Shown piece after piece: positions 63,134 to 64,000 of a stretch of 64,000 bases of DNA. This stretch comes from Clostridium sp. 12(A) (lineage in GTDB: Bacteria > Bacillota > Clostridia > Lachnospirales > Lachnospiraceae). The notes under the pieces were generated by a model that saw nothing but the letters and a program-made list of their open reading frames with translations, made no database searches and had not been told where the DNA came from. The translations under genes were made by a program, and so were the position numbers. The number at the start of each line of letters is the position of its first letter. Within the stretch, counting starts at the first letter, position 1. The stretch spans positions 186,001-250,000 of the forward strand of contig JAGI01000001.1 in NCBI GenBank assembly GCA_000526575.1, in the 5' to 3' direction.

Positions 63134-63469
63134 CTCACTACGGAATACCAGCCTTGTAGAAATCGGCCGACCTATGTTCCATTGATTTGCAGAGAAGCCC
63201 TTGATAACAACGGCTTTCTTTTATCCACACATAATTTTATAGCGGTAGTAGAACAGGGGAAAGAACTGATAGAGCTTGCACGGAATCGAGGAATTATCGT
63301 CGGCCAAGATAGTGAAAGCATTTTAATGTATTCTCTTTCCATTACCTGGTTTCCTTTTTTGCAGAAAGATTTGATTGCAAAGTCACTTAACATTAATCCT
63401 TTTTCAGAGGGTTTTCTACAAAGACATAAAGAATTTGTTGCAACTACTTTCATGCAGAGTCTATTGTAG
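63134..63469 (+). pseudogene. Unrecognised open stretch, probably a gene remnant
   Basis: An open frame of about 110 codons from a preceding stop, without a ribosome binding site or ATG start near its beginning. It reads EQGKELIELARNRGIIVGQDSESILMYS and NPFSEGFLQRHKEFVATTF, which look like real protein sequence, but I do not recognise the family. It is likely the decayed end of a gene. The rest of the 480-bp gap (63113-63598) shows only the terminator below. Confidence 0.3.
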
Positions 63470-63543
63470 CATGACTGATAATTCAATAATAATGTCTGAT
63501 GTAATAAGGGAAACGGTACCCTCTGTCAAGGACAAGGTAAAAG

Positions 63544-63582
63544 AAGGCGTTGGCTACATGTTAAGTGACCAACGCCTTTTCA
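63544..63582. terminator. Bidirectional terminator before the M23 gene
   Basis: AAGGCGTTGG and CCAACGCCTT form a perfect 10-bp stem with T residues after the 3' arm and A residues before the 5' arm, so it can also serve the convergent minus-strand gene. Confidence 0.75.
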
Positions 63583-63598
63583 TATGATATTTTTCCTG

Positions 63599-64000
63599 TT
63601 ATTCTTTTTCCTCAGCCACCGGCTCCGGCGGTACAAAATGATCTGGGATCCCGGGGTCTTTCATATCATAAATTCTGTCATATTCTTTGGTCGCCTGATC
63701 TTTCAGTGCCTCTGACCGGTTCATGGATAAAAACTTGGTCAGTTCATAGCAGCTGATCCAGATTTCATTGTTCCCTTCCTTCTGTGACTCATCAAAAATA
63801 AGCTGAAGGCCAAAATGAAGGTGGGACTGATTGATGTTATTGGTGTTTTCTGTCCGGCTGTAGCCGGTACGCCCCAGATATCCAATGACATCACCGGCAG
63901 TTACAATACTTCCCTGTTTTAATGATTTATGATAAGGATAATTTTTCCTCAAATGAGCGTAATAATAATACCGTTTCCCGTCAAAGCTTCGGATGCCAAG
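63599..64000 (-). CDS. M23-family peptidase, N-terminal part beyond window
   Basis: The minus-strand frame is open to the window end, so only the C-terminal 133 residues are seen. Marks of the LytM/M23 fold are YYYYAHLRK, GSIVTAGDVIGYLGRTGYS and SHLHFGLQL, which carries the metal-binding HxH. M23 enzymes cut glycine or diamino acid peptide bonds in peptidoglycan. A C-terminal tail of 65 residues ends in PPEPVAEEKE. Signal peptide and other domains would lie upstream, outside the window. Confidence 0.75.
   Translation of the reverse strand, partial: LGIRSFDGKRYYYYAHLRKNYPYHKSLKQGSIVTAGDVIGYLGRTGYSRTENTNNINQSHLHFGLQLIFDESQKEGNNEIWISCYELTKFLSMNRSEALKDQATKEYDRIYDMKDPGIPDHFVPPEPVAEEKE

Overview
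The window looks like chromosomal DNA of an anaerobic Firmicute of the Lachnospiraceae / Clostridium (Lacrimispora-like) type. The basis is strong AGGAGG-type ribosome binding sites, frequent TTG and GTG starts, moderate GC, an [FeFe]-hydrogenase-like protein, a cluster-4Fe-4S/GreA-type gene set, YesM/YesN sugar regulation, secreted pectinases with choline-type cell-wall repeats, and a leuB-ilvD-ilvB-serC-serA-DUF1015 cluster. The assignment comes from gene content alone. No tRNA, rRNA, CRISPR array or insertion sequence was seen.

Layout. 1-2.3 kb: tail of an ABC-2 exporter operon and a degenerate protein-kinase-like gene. 2.3-4.5 kb: a gene-free stretch with a possible folded RNA, then a secreted GH93-like propeller enzyme with a ricin-type lectin domain. 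4.6-9.1 kb: a visibly AT-rich island holding an ArsR-like regulator, an ABC exporter, a 36-residue peptide gene absent from ordinary ORF calling, and a cobalamin-type radical SAM enzyme. This is a compact candidate peptide natural product (RiPP) locus with its own promoter and terminators, and is the best candidate for an undescribed system. 9.1-19.4 kb: GNAT and C39-like genes, an ECF sigma/anti-sigma pair, an [FeFe]-hydrogenase-like protein, a methyltransferase-like gene overlapping a 4Fe-4S protein, GreA-like factor, MATE pump, HAD phosphatase and OGG1-like glycosylase. 19.5-22.6 kb: a streptogramin acetyltransferase-like gene and metallo-beta-lactamase-fold gene on the minus strand, then a WYL regulator and a GyrI-like protein. 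22.7-27.1 kb: a four-gene Gld-type ABC system.

27.2-33.7 kb: a GntR/FCD regulator and a PrpF-CitMHS-aconitase-family operon, with three perfect 20-bp palindromes in the 0.8-kb leader. This is probably a tricarboxylate (for example aconitate) uptake and isomerisation pathway. 33.9-43.6 kb: UvsE, then branched-chain amino acid and serine biosynthesis genes. 44.1-50.2 kb: one 1,997-residue secreted protein carrying both pectin methylesterase and pectate lyase domains, with cre-like sites upstream. 50.3-63.1 kb: a phosphorolytic oligosaccharide operon: GH94 phosphorylase, cupin, YesM/YesN two-component system, ABC sugar importer and a second very large phosphorylase-like protein; beta-1,3-glucan oligosaccharides are a plausible substrate. 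The window ends inside an M23 peptidase gene on the minus strand.

Starts were moved from the longest open frame where a ribosome binding site or a promoter overlapping the longer start argued for it.
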